Shown here piece after piece: positions 46,979 to 55,959 of a stretch of DNA of 64,000 nucleotides. The position numbers were made by a program, and so were the translations under genes. Position 1 is the first letter of the stretch, and the number at the start of each line of letters is the position of its first letter. Under the pieces are notes generated by a model. The model was not told the origin of the DNA. It made no database searches and worked only from the letters and a program-made list of their open reading frames with translations. Origin of the DNA: DASXHZ01 sp036488085 (GTDB lineage: Bacteria > Acidobacteriota > Thermoanaerobaculia > Gp7-AA8); the NCBI GenBank assembly GCA_036488085.1, contig DASXHZ010000078.1:1-64000 (forward strand). Reading direction: 5' to 3'.

Positions 46979-49900
46979 CTATCCTTTCGTTGTTGCAATA
47001 CGGCTCGTCAGCAGCGCCATCGAGCGCCACGCGTGTGAGCCACCGCTCTCTTTGGCGTCGCGAATGGCGGCGATCTGCGCCGCACGAAGGGCGTCGAAGG
47101 GAGAAGAGCCGGCGGCGAGGTGACGGTGTGTTTCGCGGAAGAAGATCCGCGCGTCGCGATCCGCCACCGGCGTGAGCGTCCCGACTACGGCGGGCGCTCC
47201 CGCGACGACGAATGCCGCGGCGAGACTTCGTGCATGCGTTTCCGCCGAGGCGGGAGGGCGCATCGTTTCGCAGGCGGCGAGAACGACGATCCCCGCATGC
47301 GCGATGCGTCTCGTGGGAAAGGTCGCCGAGGAGACGCGCTCCGGGTCGCCCGCGCCGCTGCGCGCGAGCAGCAGCGCGTGCTCGCCGGCCGCTTCGCGTT
47401 CTGTATGTCCGGCGATGTGAACCACGTCTGCGCTGCTGACCGCTTCCAGCAATCGAGCGAGCGTGGCGTCCCGCGGCGCGCCGGGGATCGCGTGACGGTA
47501 CAACGCCGCGATCTCGGTGAGCTCGCGCTCCGCCTCCGGAAGAGCCGGTGCGGAATTCGGTGCCGGGAGCGCAAACGTGGCGACCGACACGGTGGGGAGG
47601 ACCGTTTCGCGCTGAAGCGTTCCGGCGTTCAGTGCGATCGCGACGCCGGCACGTTCTACGAGATATCTCCCCGACTCCTTGTCGTAAAGCGCGGCGAACG
47701 GCACAGTCTCCAGCCGCTCGTCCGGGACGACGATTACATTTCGAACGGACGGTAAAACGACGTCGACCGGCCGGAGGAGATCGTCGTAAAGAGCCGTCGC
47801 CGCGACGGTGCCACTTTCGTTCAGCGCCGACTCGGCGAGGGCGCCCCACTCGGTGATCCCGCGGTGCGCGCGTCCGACGCGCAGATCGTTTTCCGTCACG
47901 GCAAACGTGACGCTCTCATTCGCGAGGAGTGCGATCTCCACGACCGCCGTCGCGCTGCCGCGAAGGCGGTTCTGGACATCGCCGGACGTAGTCGATGCTC
48001 CGTGCGACCGTTCCGAGATCGCGAACGCCTTCGCCTCGTCGCCGCGATCGAGCGCGAGAGCGATCGCGTCGGTGAACAGCGCGTGATCGGCGTCGAGGAC
48101 GCTGCTGGTCAGCCCTCCGCCGGCGGCGTGGCGTTCGACGATCTCCATTCCGGCTTCGAGGTCGCGTTCGCTCGAGGTGCGGTCGCCGGCGCGCAACGCC
48201 GAGCGAGCGCGGAGCAGAAGCGGCTCCGGAAGCACGCCGGCGTAATTGGCGGAGCGGTAGTAGTCGATGGCACGGCTCAGCGGCGCCATTGCCTCTCTCG
48301 GACTGGCGACGGAGAGTGCCGCGCCGAGCGCCACGTCGGCATCGGCATTCCGCCGCGCGCGGAGCGAAGGATCCGTCAGCTCGCCCGCCAGTCGCGCAGC
48401 GTGCTGTGCGTCGCGGAGCGCGTCGGCGCCGTTCCCCATCGTCGCTTCCAGCAGCGACCGAAACTGCACGAGGTCGAACACGGAGGCGTTTTGCACGGCG
48501 TCTCCCGGAACCGACTCCGGGATGCGCGCCAACGCCAGCGCGACGTCGTCGCGGCCGGCGAGCTTCTCGTTGCGAACGGCGCTGCCGACCGCGAACGTCA
48601 GCCGCCCTCTGTTCCCCTCGGCGCTCAGTGCGCGGAGCGCGTCGATCTGTGCCTTCCACGCATCATCGCTGCGCCCGGAAGCGGCCAGACATGACGCGAG
48701 CATCGTCTCGACGGTCGCCTCGCTCACCCGGTCATTGCCTTCGCGGAAGAGCGCCGCGCCCTCGGACAGCATCGCCGCGGCTGCAGGCCAGTCGTAGTCG
48801 AACATCCGCGCGCGGCCGGCTTCCCAGCGAACGTACGCGCGCAGCGAGCGGTACGCCGGCTTCGCGTCGGCTTCGGCGAGGAGTCGATCGAAATCGCCAC
48901 GGGCGCTTTCTGTACCCTTCGCCTGCCGGGCGCTCGAGAGCCAAAAACGCGCGTTCAGCGCCATCGGCGAACCTGACTGCTCGAAAAGCGCCGCAGCGGT
49001 TTCGAGCTGGCGCGCGGCCTCGTCGAGATCTCTTTTGCTGTTCGCCTGCCGGCCCGCGGTGTACGCGGATTGCGCTTCCGCGATCGCGCGCCGTTTGTCC
49101 CGAGTCGCGTCGTCGATCGTCTTCACGGCGTCGCTCAGAAGCGTCTCCTGCCCGTCGCGCGAGATCTCATCGCCGACCGTGCGGGCGAACGTCAGCCACC
49201 GTTGCGCATCCGTTTCGTCGTTCCGAAGAACGGCGGCCGCCCAGTCGCCCAGGTACTCCGTTTCGGCGAGTGTGCGGACGCGCGATTCATGCGGGTGGAT
49301 GAGCGCGCGCGCCGTCGCAGCGTCGTTTCGCCACAACGCGCTTTCGATGAGGGGCCGGTCGTGTTCCCAGCGGGAGGACGTCGTCGCTGCAGGTAGGTCC
49401 GCAAGATGCGTACGCGCTTCTTCCGCCCAGCGCGACGAGGCATCGACCGCGAGGTAGCGATTCCACGCCGCACGCGCCTCGCTCCCGAGGCCCATACGAT
49501 CGAGGACGAGCGCACGATTGAAGAGCGCTTCCGGAAGATTCGGATCGAGGCGTAGCGCGGCATCGGTGGCTGCGAGCGCCTGCGGGTAGAGCGCGGCGCG
49601 TCCGAGCTCCGAGGCCGCCGCGTAACGCGCGGCCGCGAGATCGCTCCAGGTCTGCGCATTCGGCGCTTCCTTGGCAGCCTTCTCGAGGCGTGGGATCGCG
49701 TCGGCCGGATTGTCGGTCAGCACCATGGCGACGCCGGCGTCATGCTGCGCCGCGGCGCTCGGATCGCTTTGCGCGCGCTGCACCAGGTCTCCCGCTGCGC
49801 CGGCGAGCTTCATCCGCACTGGATCCGACATAGCCGCGGTGCCGCGTTCGGAGCCCCGGAACGAGGACCACGCAAAACCGCCCGCGAGGCGCGGCTCGAT

Positions 49901-50242
49901 CGGCCGAGCATCGCGCGGCGAGAGTGCCACCAGCCGATCGATGGGCGAACGGTGAAGCGTGCGAACGACCGGAACGACGATGGCGATCACGACGGCTGCC
50001 GCGATCGCGGCGAGCCGCGGTGTGTGGGGCCGGCTCTTAGCCGGCCCTGGGTCGGCTGAGAGCCGACCCCGCACATTTTCCTCTTCGAACGCCTGCATGC
50101 CCAGGGCGACGTCGCGGGTGCAGTCATCGCACGTGTCGAGATGCTCCAACAGCGCCGCGCGCTCGGCGCCCCTCAAGTGTCCCTCCGCGAACGCTGCGAG
50201 CGTTTCGGCCGGCGGACAATTTCGCTTCTCGGCATCGGTCAT
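46979..50242 (-). CDS. Anti-sigma zinc finger / TM / TPR / CHAT protease fusion
   Basis: A 1087-residue protein. Residues ~1-50 form an anti-sigma-type zinc finger (LLEHLDTCDDCTRD, H-x3-C-x2-C). About 75-95 is a membrane helix (LAAIAAAVVIAIVVPVV). Residues ~150-700 contain TPR-like helices. Residues ~770-1087 form a CHAT caspase-like peptidase with His946 in VHIAGHTE and Cys991 in VVLAACET. It is translationally coupled to the sigma-factor gene (ATGA), so the zinc finger probably holds that sigma factor at the membrane, while the TPR-CHAT portion may release or process something on signal. A repeat lies inside the linker before the membrane helix. Confidence 0.85.
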   Translation of the reverse strand: MTDAEKRNCPPAETLAAFAEGHLRGAERAALLEHLDTCDDCTRDVALGMQAFEEENVRGRLSADPGPAKSRPHTPRLAAIAAAVVIAIVVPVVRTLHRSPIDRLVALSPRDARPIEPRLAGGFAWSSFRGSERGTAAMSDPVRMKLAGAAGDLVQRAQSDPSAAAQHDAGVAMVLTDNPADAIPRLEKAAKEAPNAQTWSDLAAARYAAASELGRAALYPQALAATDAALRLDPNLPEALFNRALVLDRMGLGSEARAAWNRYLAVDASSRWAEEARTHLADLPAATTSSRWEHDRPLIESALWRNDAATARALIHPHESRVRTLAETEYLGDWAAAVLRNDETDAQRWLTFARTVGDEISRDGQETLLSDAVKTIDDATRDKRRAIAEAQSAYTAGRQANSKRDLDEAARQLETAAALFEQSGSPMALNARFWLSSARQAKGTESARGDFDRLLAEADAKPAYRSLRAYVRWEAGRARMFDYDWPAAAAMLSEGAALFREGNDRVSEATVETMLASCLAASGRSDDAWKAQIDALRALSAEGNRGRLTFAVGSAVRNEKLAGRDDVALALARIPESVPGDAVQNASVFDLVQFRSLLEATMGNGADALRDAQHAARLAGELTDPSLRARRNADADVALGAALSVASPREAMAPLSRAIDYYRSANYAGVLPEPLLLRARSALRAGDRTSSERDLEAGMEIVERHAAGGGLTSSVLDADHALFTDAIALALDRGDEAKAFAISERSHGASTTSGDVQNRLRGSATAVVEIALLANESVTFAVTENDLRVGRAHRGITEWGALAESALNESGTVAATALYDDLLRPVDVVLPSVRNVIVVPDERLETVPFAALYDKESGRYLVERAGVAIALNAGTLQRETVLPTVSVATFALPAPNSAPALPEAERELTEIAALYRHAIPGAPRDATLARLLEAVSSADVVHIAGHTEREAAGEHALLLARSGAGDPERVSSATFPTRRIAHAGIVVLAACETMRPPASAETHARSLAAAFVVAGAPAVVGTLTPVADRDARIFFRETHRHLAAGSSPFDALRAAQIAAIRDAKESGGSHAWRSMALLTSRIATTKG
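50023..50075. repeat. Double GC hairpin inside the CHAT gene
   Basis: GGGGCCGGCTCTTAGCCGGCCC is followed by GGGTCGGCTGAGAGCCGACCCC; each is a hairpin and together they are flanked by TGTG...CACA. It encodes the linker RGRLSADPGPAKSRPHT between the zinc finger and the membrane helix. It is therefore an in-frame insertion tolerated in a coding sequence, and it resembles the stem of the terminator at 9068. Confidence 0.8.
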
Positions 50243-51066
50243 GCGCCTTCCTCTTTAGTGGACGGATGTGTGTCGCCCTCTTTCCCATCGAGGCCGAAAT
50301 CGAGCGTTTCGGCGGCTCCGATCAGGCCGGCGGCGGACGACGCGTCGACGCCCGCCTCCTGAAGCGCAACGCGGAGGGACGCCAGCATGGCTTCGATACG
50401 GCGATAGAGCGGGCGTTGTTCGATGCCGAGGGAGCGGGCGATCGCGGCGATTGACGCGTTGCAGGTGAAGCGGAGGCGGAGGATCACGCGGTCTTGCGCC
50501 GTCATCGACGCCATCGCGGACCGTACCGCGGCGTTCGCCTGCGACGACCGCTGCTCCACATCGAGCGCTTCCACGAGATCGCCGGCGGTGCTGGAGCCGG
50601 CAATCAGGTCCTCGTCGTGATCGCCAGCCGGAACGAGCACCGGGCGCACCGCGCGCGCCGGAAATGCCGCAGCGCTTTCTTCCAGCTCGGACGTCGGGAC
50701 GTCCGGGTGTTCGCGGCGAACGACCGCGGCGGCTTCGGTGAACCGAAGGCGATCGCGGATGAGGAGCCGCTCGAGCAGGACTGCCGCCGCGCCGCGGCGT
50801 TGCGCTTCGGCGGAGGCGTACCACCTTCCGTCGGCGCGGCGCTGGTCGATGAGGAGCCGTCGTATGACGATCGTCAGGTACGTCGCCATCGACGATCGCC
50901 GTTCGAACTCGCGAAGAACGGAGCAATCGTCAGCGAGCAGCGCGAGGCGAACGGAGGACGCGAAGTCCTCCTGCGCCGGCCGATCGAGCCGGGAGTCGCG
51001 GCACACGCGCGAGATGGCGCGTTCGATCGCCTCGAGGTGCTCCTCGAACAGCGATGGGGAGCTCAT
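50239..51066 (-). CDS. Sigma-70-family (ECF-like) sigma factor
   Basis: A 275-residue protein with a region-2-like segment (FERRSSMATYLTIVIRRLLIDQRR, about 50-80) and a region-4 helix-turn-helix (MTAQDRVILRLRFTCNASIA AIARSLGIEQ, about 185-225). It is longer than most ECF factors, with a ~90-residue acidic linker and a C-terminal tail that could be regulatory. The ATGA overlap with the zinc-finger/CHAT gene argues that the fusion is its anti-sigma factor. Confidence 0.8.
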   Translation of the reverse strand: MSSPSLFEEHLEAIERAISRVCRDSRLDRPAQEDFASSVRLALLADDCSVLREFERRSSMATYLTIVIRRLLIDQRRADGRWYASAEAQRRGAAAVLLERLLIRDRLRFTEAAAVVRREHPDVPTSELEESAAAFPARAVRPVLVPAGDHDEDLIAGSSTAGDLVEALDVEQRSSQANAAVRSAMASMTAQDRVILRLRFTCNASIAAIARSLGIEQRPLYRRIEAMLASLRVALQEAGVDASSAAGLIGAAETLDFGLDGKEGDTHPSTKEEGA

Positions 51067-51133
51067 TGTCAGGAAAGACCCGGCTCATGGTCTCACATCC
51101 GCCCTTCATTTTCTCCACGCGTACGGAAAAACG

Positions 51134-51514
51134 TCACACCTTCGCAGTGTCGCAGATCTTCGTGACGACCTCGACGAGTTGCGTGACGTCGAACGGCTTG
51201 CTGATCACGCCACGGACGCGGGTCCGGTCGATGGCGTTGACCTGGCTCGCGCCGGCCGCGGTGACGACCACGATCTCGACGTCGATCTTCTGCTCGTTGA
51301 CGCGCTCGATCACGGTGTAGCCGTCGACGCGCGGCATCATCAGGTCGAGGAGCATGAGGCTGTAGTGGTGTTCGGCAAGCTTGCGGAGCGCTTCCTCGCC
51401 GTTGGCGACGGTATCGACGACGAACGAGCGGCGGCGCAGGATCGCGGCGATGAGCTTCCGGATCGCTTCGTCGTCATCGACGACGAGCACGCGGTGCGAT
51501 TGCTGTTCGGACAT
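51134..51514 (-). CDS. Single-domain response regulator
   Basis: A 126-residue CheY-like receiver without output domain. It has DDDEAIRKL, the phospho-acceptor Asp57 (LMLLDLMMPRVDG), the Thr (VVVTAAG) and Lys (VISKPFD). ATG 51514 is used. It lies 67 bp beyond the sigma-factor start region, transcribed the same way, and may be a phospho-relay partner or anti-anti-sigma input; no kinase is near. Confidence 0.88.
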   Translation of the reverse strand: MSEQQSHRVLVVDDDEAIRKLIAAILRRRSFVVDTVANGEEALRKLAEHHYSLMLLDLMMPRVDGYTVIERVNEQKIDVEIVVVTAAGASQVNAIDRTRVRGVISKPFDVTQLVEVVTKICDTAKV

Positions 51515-51601
51515 CGGGACGGGCGCTTCAGTATCGCAGAGAATCGGCGAATATTGACGCTCGGAATGCCGTTCACTACTATCGCTGTCCCGCCGCAGCC
51601 T

Positions 51602-51676
<75 letters not shown>

Positions 51677-51732
51677 TTTCCACACCGCCCGGCTTCAATT
51701 TCGCCTCCGCGGTCGTGTCGCATGGGTGGTAC

Positions 51733-52554
51733 ATGCTCCCCCCGACCCGCTGGTCGGAACGCGAGCGGGTCCTGCGCCGTGCGGAAGTCCTCGGCGGACG
51801 CGCGGTCGATCTCGAGATCACGCACGAAAACGGGGCGTTGCAGATCCGCGGCGCGCGCGACTCACGCGAGCTGCGGGCGAAGATCGCACGGACGTTCCAG
51901 CTCGCTCTCGATCTGAGCGATTTTCACGATCGCGCGCGGCAGTCGCCGGCGCACGACTGGGTCGCGGAGGCCGGTTTCGGCCGGCTCCTCTGCGGCTCGA
52001 CGCTCTTTGAAGACGTGGTGAAGATCATCACGACGACGAACACGATGTGGCGGCAGACGATCCGGATGAACGAGCTGCTGGTCGAGAAGTACGGTCGCCG
52101 CACGCGGAGCGGGGCTCACGCGTTCCCGGTCCCGGAGCACGTCGCGAAGGTCTCCGAGGAGGAGTTGAAGGAGCAGTGCCGCCTCGGGTATCGCGCGAAG
52201 TTCGTTGCGATGCTCGCGCGCGGGATGGCGGACGGCAGTATCGATGTTGAAGCCATCACCGATCCGTCGCAGTCGACGGACGAGCTGTTCAGGAGCTATC
52301 TCGGGCTGCCGGGTATCGGGCCGTACGGCGCGGCGCACCTGCTCGCGATGGACGGACGGCACGACTTCATCGCGGTCGACACGGAGTTCCGCCGCTTCGT
52401 GCGCGAGACGTATCACAAGGGGCGGAGCGTCAGCGACGCGGCGATGCTGCGGCGCTACGCGAAGTGGGGACGTTGGAAGTATCTAGCTTATTGGTCGGAA
52501 CTGTGGCGCTCGGTGGCCGAGCGCTTGCAGCCGAAAGACGAGGCGGACGAATAG
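51733..52554 (+). CDS. HhH-GPD DNA glycosylase
   Basis: A 273-residue protein with an N-terminal AlkA/OGG-like domain and a helix-hairpin-helix-GPD domain: GLPGIGPYGAAHLLAMDG followed by FIAVDTEFRRF with the catalytic Asp. The lysine of bifunctional enzymes is not evident at the usual place, so it is more likely a monofunctional AlkA-like glycosylase for alkylated or oxidised bases. ATG 51733 is chosen; GTG 51715 is also possible, while earlier starts would overlap tRNA-Cys. Confidence 0.82.
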   Translation: MLPPTRWSERERVLRRAEVLGGRAVDLEITHENGALQIRGARDSRELRAKIARTFQLALDLSDFHDRARQSPAHDWVAEAGFGRLLCGSTLFEDVVKIITTTNTMWRQTIRMNELLVEKYGRRTRSGAHAFPVPEHVAKVSEEELKEQCRLGYRAKFVAMLARGMADGSIDVEAITDPSQSTDELFRSYLGLPGIGPYGAAHLLAMDGRHDFIAVDTEFRRFVRETYHKGRSVSDAAMLRRYAKWGRWKYLAYWSELWRSVAERLQPKDEADE

Positions 52555-52601
52555 TGTACGCCTTGCTCGTCGCGTTACACTCGGATGTCAGGGAAAACAC
52601 T

Positions 52602-52961
52602 TTGGAAGACAAGATCAAGCAGCTTCTCCGCGAGCTCGGCACTGCGATCAACGAGTCGATCTCCGGCTCGGACGACGTCAACCGCCACATGCAGAAAATC
52701 CGCGACGAGGGATACGACCTCTACGTCGTCCTCGACGCCACCATCGGTTTGAATCGACAGGATGGAGACGACGAGCCGCAGCCTCAGCCGGAACCGACCG
52801 CCGCGCTCGTCGCGCGCAGCGCGTCCTCGGGCAAGGAAGCGCAGTTCCGCATCAACGTCAACGACCTCGGGCTCCTCCGCTCGCTCGGGATCGACCCGAC
52901 CCGCAAGGTGAGAAGCGCGCGGCGCGTCGAGCCGCTCGGCCAGTCCCGTGACGACGAGTGA
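52602..52961 (+). CDS. Small protein of unknown function upstream of rlmN
   Basis: A 119-residue protein starting at TTG 52602 behind CAGGGA; GTG 52554 would extend it by 16 residues. The N-terminal half is a helix-strand unit (LEDKIKQLLRELGTAINESI, IRDEGYDLYVVLDATIGL); the C-terminal half is acidic then basic and ends in the start of rlmN (14-bp overlap). I recognise no family. The overlap suggests coupling with rlmN. Confidence 0.6.
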   Translation: MEDKIKQLLRELGTAINESISGSDDVNRHMQKIRDEGYDLYVVLDATIGLNRQDGDDEPQPQPEPTAALVARSASSGKEAQFRINVNDLGLLRSLGIDPTRKVRSARRVEPLGQSRDDE

Positions 52962-54102
52962 TGTTCTAAAGCCGAACCTCTACGACCTCGCCCCCGGCGC
53001 GCTCGCGGCGGAGCTGCGCAAGCATGTCTCGCCGCCGTTCCGCGCGAAACAGATCGAGCAGTGGATGCACGTCCGCGGCGTCGACTCGTTCGAGGCGATG
53101 ACGAACATCCCGAAGGAGACGCGCGCGCTGCTCGCGGAGCGCTACACGCTCGAGCTGCCGCGTATCGTCGAAGTGACGCCGCCGGCGCCCGACGGGAGCC
53201 GGAAGTACCTGTTCGAGCTGCGCGATCAACAGCGGATCGAAGCTGTGTACATGCCGATGGGAGACAGAACAAGTGTGTGCCTCTCGTCGCAGGCCGGCTG
53301 CGCGGTCGGCTGCACGTTCTGCGTCACCGGCTTCTTCGGCGCTGGGCGCAACCTCACGCCGAGCGAGATGCTCGGCCAGTTCTTCACGATCGTGCGCGAG
53401 CACGCGCTGCCGCTCGATCACATGAACGTCGTCTTCATGGGAATGGGGGAGCCGCTCCTCAACTTCGACCACGTCGTGACGACGCTCGACGTCCTCTATC
53501 GCAACGTCGCGCCGAAGCGGATCACGGTCTCGACCTCCGGCATCATTCCGGGAATCGACGATCTCGCGCGGCGCGAACGGCGGCCGAACCTGGCGGTCTC
53601 GATCAACGCGCCTGACCGCGAACGGCGCGAGGAGATCATGCCGATTACGGCGAAGTATCCGCTCGACGAGCTGATCGCGGCGCTCCGCCGTTTCCCGCTG
53701 GAGAAGGGACGGGACGTCACGATCGAGTACGTCCTGATCGCCGGCTTCAACGACGCGCCGCGCGATGCGGTGCTGCTCGCGAAACTGATCCGCGGCCTGC
53801 ACGCGAAAGTGAACGCGATCCCGCTGAACGAGGACGCGAATCTGCCGCAGTGGATGAAGCGCCCGTCGGATGCTGCGATCGACGCCTTCGTCGACACGCT
53901 GGTGCAGCACGATGTGCACGTGACCGTCCGTCGCTCGAAAGGACGCGACATCGCCGCCGCCTGCGGTCAGCTCAGAGGGAAGAGCGAGGCGAAATCGCGG
54001 GTGTCACGACAGCCGCATCTCGCGGAGCGGCGTGTGGACGGCTCCGGAGGGGTCGAGGCGGCTCGAAAAGAGCGTAACCCGGTCCACCGTGAACGGCGCT
54101 GA
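52948..54102 (+). CDS. rlmN: Dual-specificity 23S rRNA / tRNA A2503/A37 methyltransferase RlmN
   Basis: A 384-residue radical-SAM enzyme with the CxxxCxxC cluster (CAVGCTFCVTGFFG, about 115-123), GEPLLNFDHV, and the C-terminal Cys of AAACGQLRG that forms the methyl-relay disulfide. GTG 52948 fits the normal N-terminus. After GQLRG the frame continues for ~35 atypical residues (Arg/Glu-rich) to 54102, overlapping the antiparallel thpR gene by 99 bp. The extension is probably the result of a lost earlier stop. Confidence 0.95.
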   Translation: MTTSDVLKPNLYDLAPGALAAELRKHVSPPFRAKQIEQWMHVRGVDSFEAMTNIPKETRALLAERYTLELPRIVEVTPPAPDGSRKYLFELRDQQRIEAVYMPMGDRTSVCLSSQAGCAVGCTFCVTGFFGAGRNLTPSEMLGQFFTIVREHALPLDHMNVVFMGMGEPLLNFDHVVTTLDVLYRNVAPKRITVSTSGIIPGIDDLARRERRPNLAVSINAPDRERREEIMPITAKYPLDELIAALRRFPLEKGRDVTIEYVLIAGFNDAPRDAVLLAKLIRGLHAKVNAIPLNEDANLPQWMKRPSDAAIDAFVDTLVQHDVHVTVRRSKGRDIAAACGQLRGKSEAKSRVSRQPHLAERRVDGSGGVEAARKERNPVHRERR

Positions 54103-54558
54103 CTCGTAGTCGCGCAGCGCGCCGTTGAAAGCTTCGACACACGCGGGCGGCCAGCGGTCGCGGATGCGGCAGAGGGTCAGGTGCGGTTTGAACTCCGCGT
54201 TGTCGAGCTCCACGCCCGCGTCCTTCACCGCCGCGCGCACGCCGTCGGCCACCCCGATGAACGCCTCCGGCGGCGTCACGCCGACCCACGCCACGCGCGC
54301 GTGACGCGGATTCGGGAAGAAGCCGCTTCCGTTCAGCCGCGCCTCGAACTTCTTCGCCGACACGAGCCTCTCCTCCACGCGCGGCGCGAGCGCGTCGACG
54401 AGCGAGTCGTCCTGGTCGCCGAGGAATGCGAACGTGAGGTGCTGCGTCTCGGGACGGACCCATGACGCCGCGGCGAGCTTCGACCTCACGCGCGCAATGC
54501 GGTCGTTGACGTCGGCAAGGACGTCTCGCGGGAACGTCGTCGCGATGAAGAGGCGCAC
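54004..54558 (-). CDS. thpR: RNA 2',3'-cyclic phosphodiesterase
   Basis: A 184-residue member of the 2H phosphoesterase family with two HxTx motifs (HLTFAFLGD, about 43, and HLTLCR, about 130). It corresponds to ThpR/LigT, which hydrolyses 2',3'-cyclic RNA ends and was first described as 2'-5' RNA ligase. Its 3' end overlaps the converging rlmN tail. Confidence 0.93.
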   Translation of the reverse strand: MRLFIATTFPRDVLADVNDRIARVRSKLAAASWVRPETQHLTFAFLGDQDDSLVDALAPRVEERLVSAKKFEARLNGSGFFPNPRHARVAWVGVTPPEAFIGVADGVRAAVKDAGVELDNAEFKPHLTLCRIRDRWPPACVEAFNGALRDYESAPFTVDRVTLFSSRLDPSGAVHTPLREMRLS

Positions 54559-54582
54559 TGATTTGGGACCGAAGGGGTGATT

Positions 54583-55950
54583 CTACCCCTTCCGATCCGC
54601 CTGTCCGGCCAAAAACTCGGGCGTGAAGATGCGTGCGATGTCGGCCTCGCTCATGAGGCCCTTCTCGCGCAGGAGCTGCGGGACCGGCGTGCCGCTCTTG
54701 GCCGCCTCCTTCGCGATCTCGGCGGCGCGGGCGTAGCCGATGATCGGGTTGAGCGCGGTGGCGAGCGAGGGGGAGCTGACATAGTACGCCTCGCACCGTT
54801 CCCGGTCGGCCGCGATGCCGCGGATGCACTTCTCGATGAACACCGGGAGGTAGTTCTTCAGGATCTCGATCGAGAACGTCAGCTCGAACGCCATCAGCGG
54901 CATCATCACGTTCAGTTCGAGCTGCCCCGCCTGCGACGCGTAGTCGATCGCCGTCGCCGCGCCGATGATGTGGAAGAGCACCTGATTCATGCACTCCAGC
55001 ATCGACGGGTTCACTTTGCCCGGCATGATCGAGGAGCCCGGCTGTACGGCAGGGAGGATGATCTCGGCGAGCCCCGTCTGCGGGCCGCTCGCGAGGAGCC
55101 GGAGGTCGTTCGTGATCCGAGTCAGCTCCAGCGCGAGAGTGCGCAGCGCCGCGCTCACGGCGACGACCGGAAACTGCGACTGCATCGCCTCGCGGAGGTC
55201 GCCGGAGGAGACGAGCTCGAGATCGGTCATCTCGTCCATCTGTTTCACGACGGCGGCCCGATAGCCGATCGGCGTGTTGATGCCGGTTCCGGCCGCGGTG
55301 CCGCCGAGGCCGAGCTCCCGCAGATCGATCGACGCGGAGACGAGCGCCCGCGTCGCGCGCGCGACCGCTTCGCCGTAGGCGCGGAACTCCTGGCCGAGCG
55401 TCACCGGCACGGCATCCTGCAAGTGCGTGCGGCCCGACTTGATGACGTCGGCGAATTCGTCGCCCTTTGTGAGGAACTGCGATGCGAGCGCGTCGAGGTG
55501 CGGGTAGAGGTCGTTCAGCAGTAGCAGGCTGGCGACGCGGATCGCAGTCGGGAAGACGTCGTTCGTCGACTGCGACATGTTGACGTGATCGTTGGGGTGG
55601 ATGTTCTTCCCCGCGAGCGTCGCGATCACCTCGTTCACGTTCATGTTGAACGAGGTGCCGGCGCCCGCCTGGAAGACATCGACGACGAACTGGCCGCGAT
55701 ACTTTTCGAAGTTGGCCAGCAGTTCATCGCATGCGCCGACGATCGCCGCCGACGTCTCGGTGTCCATCGCGCCGAGCTCGCGGTTCGCGAGCGCCGCGGC
55801 GCGCTTGAGCTGAATGAAAGTCCGGATGAACACCGGATGCTCGCGCAACCCGCTGACCGGATAGTTCTCGACCGCGCGCTGCGTCTGCGCGCCATACAGC
55901 GCGTCATCCGGAACCTGGACTTCGCCGAGTGTGTCGCGTTCGGTTCTCAT
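54583..55950 (-). CDS. aspA: Aspartate ammonia-lyase (aspartase/fumarase superfamily)
   Basis: A 455-residue enzyme with the superfamily loop GSSIMPGKVNPSMLECMNQV, GRTHLQDAVPVTLGQEF and GTGINTPIGY. The stretch after the SS loop (SMLECMNQVLFHIIG) and LGGTAAGTGIN fit aspartase better than class II fumarase. It would convert aspartate to fumarate and ammonia, feeding the two-subunit class I fumarase encoded just upstream on the same strand. A FumC identity cannot be excluded without alignment of the active site. Confidence 0.8.
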   Translation of the reverse strand: MRTERDTLGEVQVPDDALYGAQTQRAVENYPVSGLREHPVFIRTFIQLKRAAALANRELGAMDTETSAAIVGACDELLANFEKYRGQFVVDVFQAGAGTSFNMNVNEVIATLAGKNIHPNDHVNMSQSTNDVFPTAIRVASLLLLNDLYPHLDALASQFLTKGDEFADVIKSGRTHLQDAVPVTLGQEFRAYGEAVARATRALVSASIDLRELGLGGTAAGTGINTPIGYRAAVVKQMDEMTDLELVSSGDLREAMQSQFPVVAVSAALRTLALELTRITNDLRLLASGPQTGLAEIILPAVQPGSSIMPGKVNPSMLECMNQVLFHIIGAATAIDYASQAGQLELNVMMPLMAFELTFSIEILKNYLPVFIEKCIRGIAADRERCEAYYVSSPSLATALNPIIGYARAAEIAKEAAKSGTPVPQLLREKGLMSEADIARIFTPEFLAGQADRKG

Positions 55951-55959
55951 CGCTGAAGG

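Noticed and set aside
54583..55950. Assignment of the lyase as class II fumarase FumC
   Set aside because: Motifs after the SS loop (SMLECMNQV) fit aspartase better, and a class I fumarase is encoded in the same operon; still not fully excluded.
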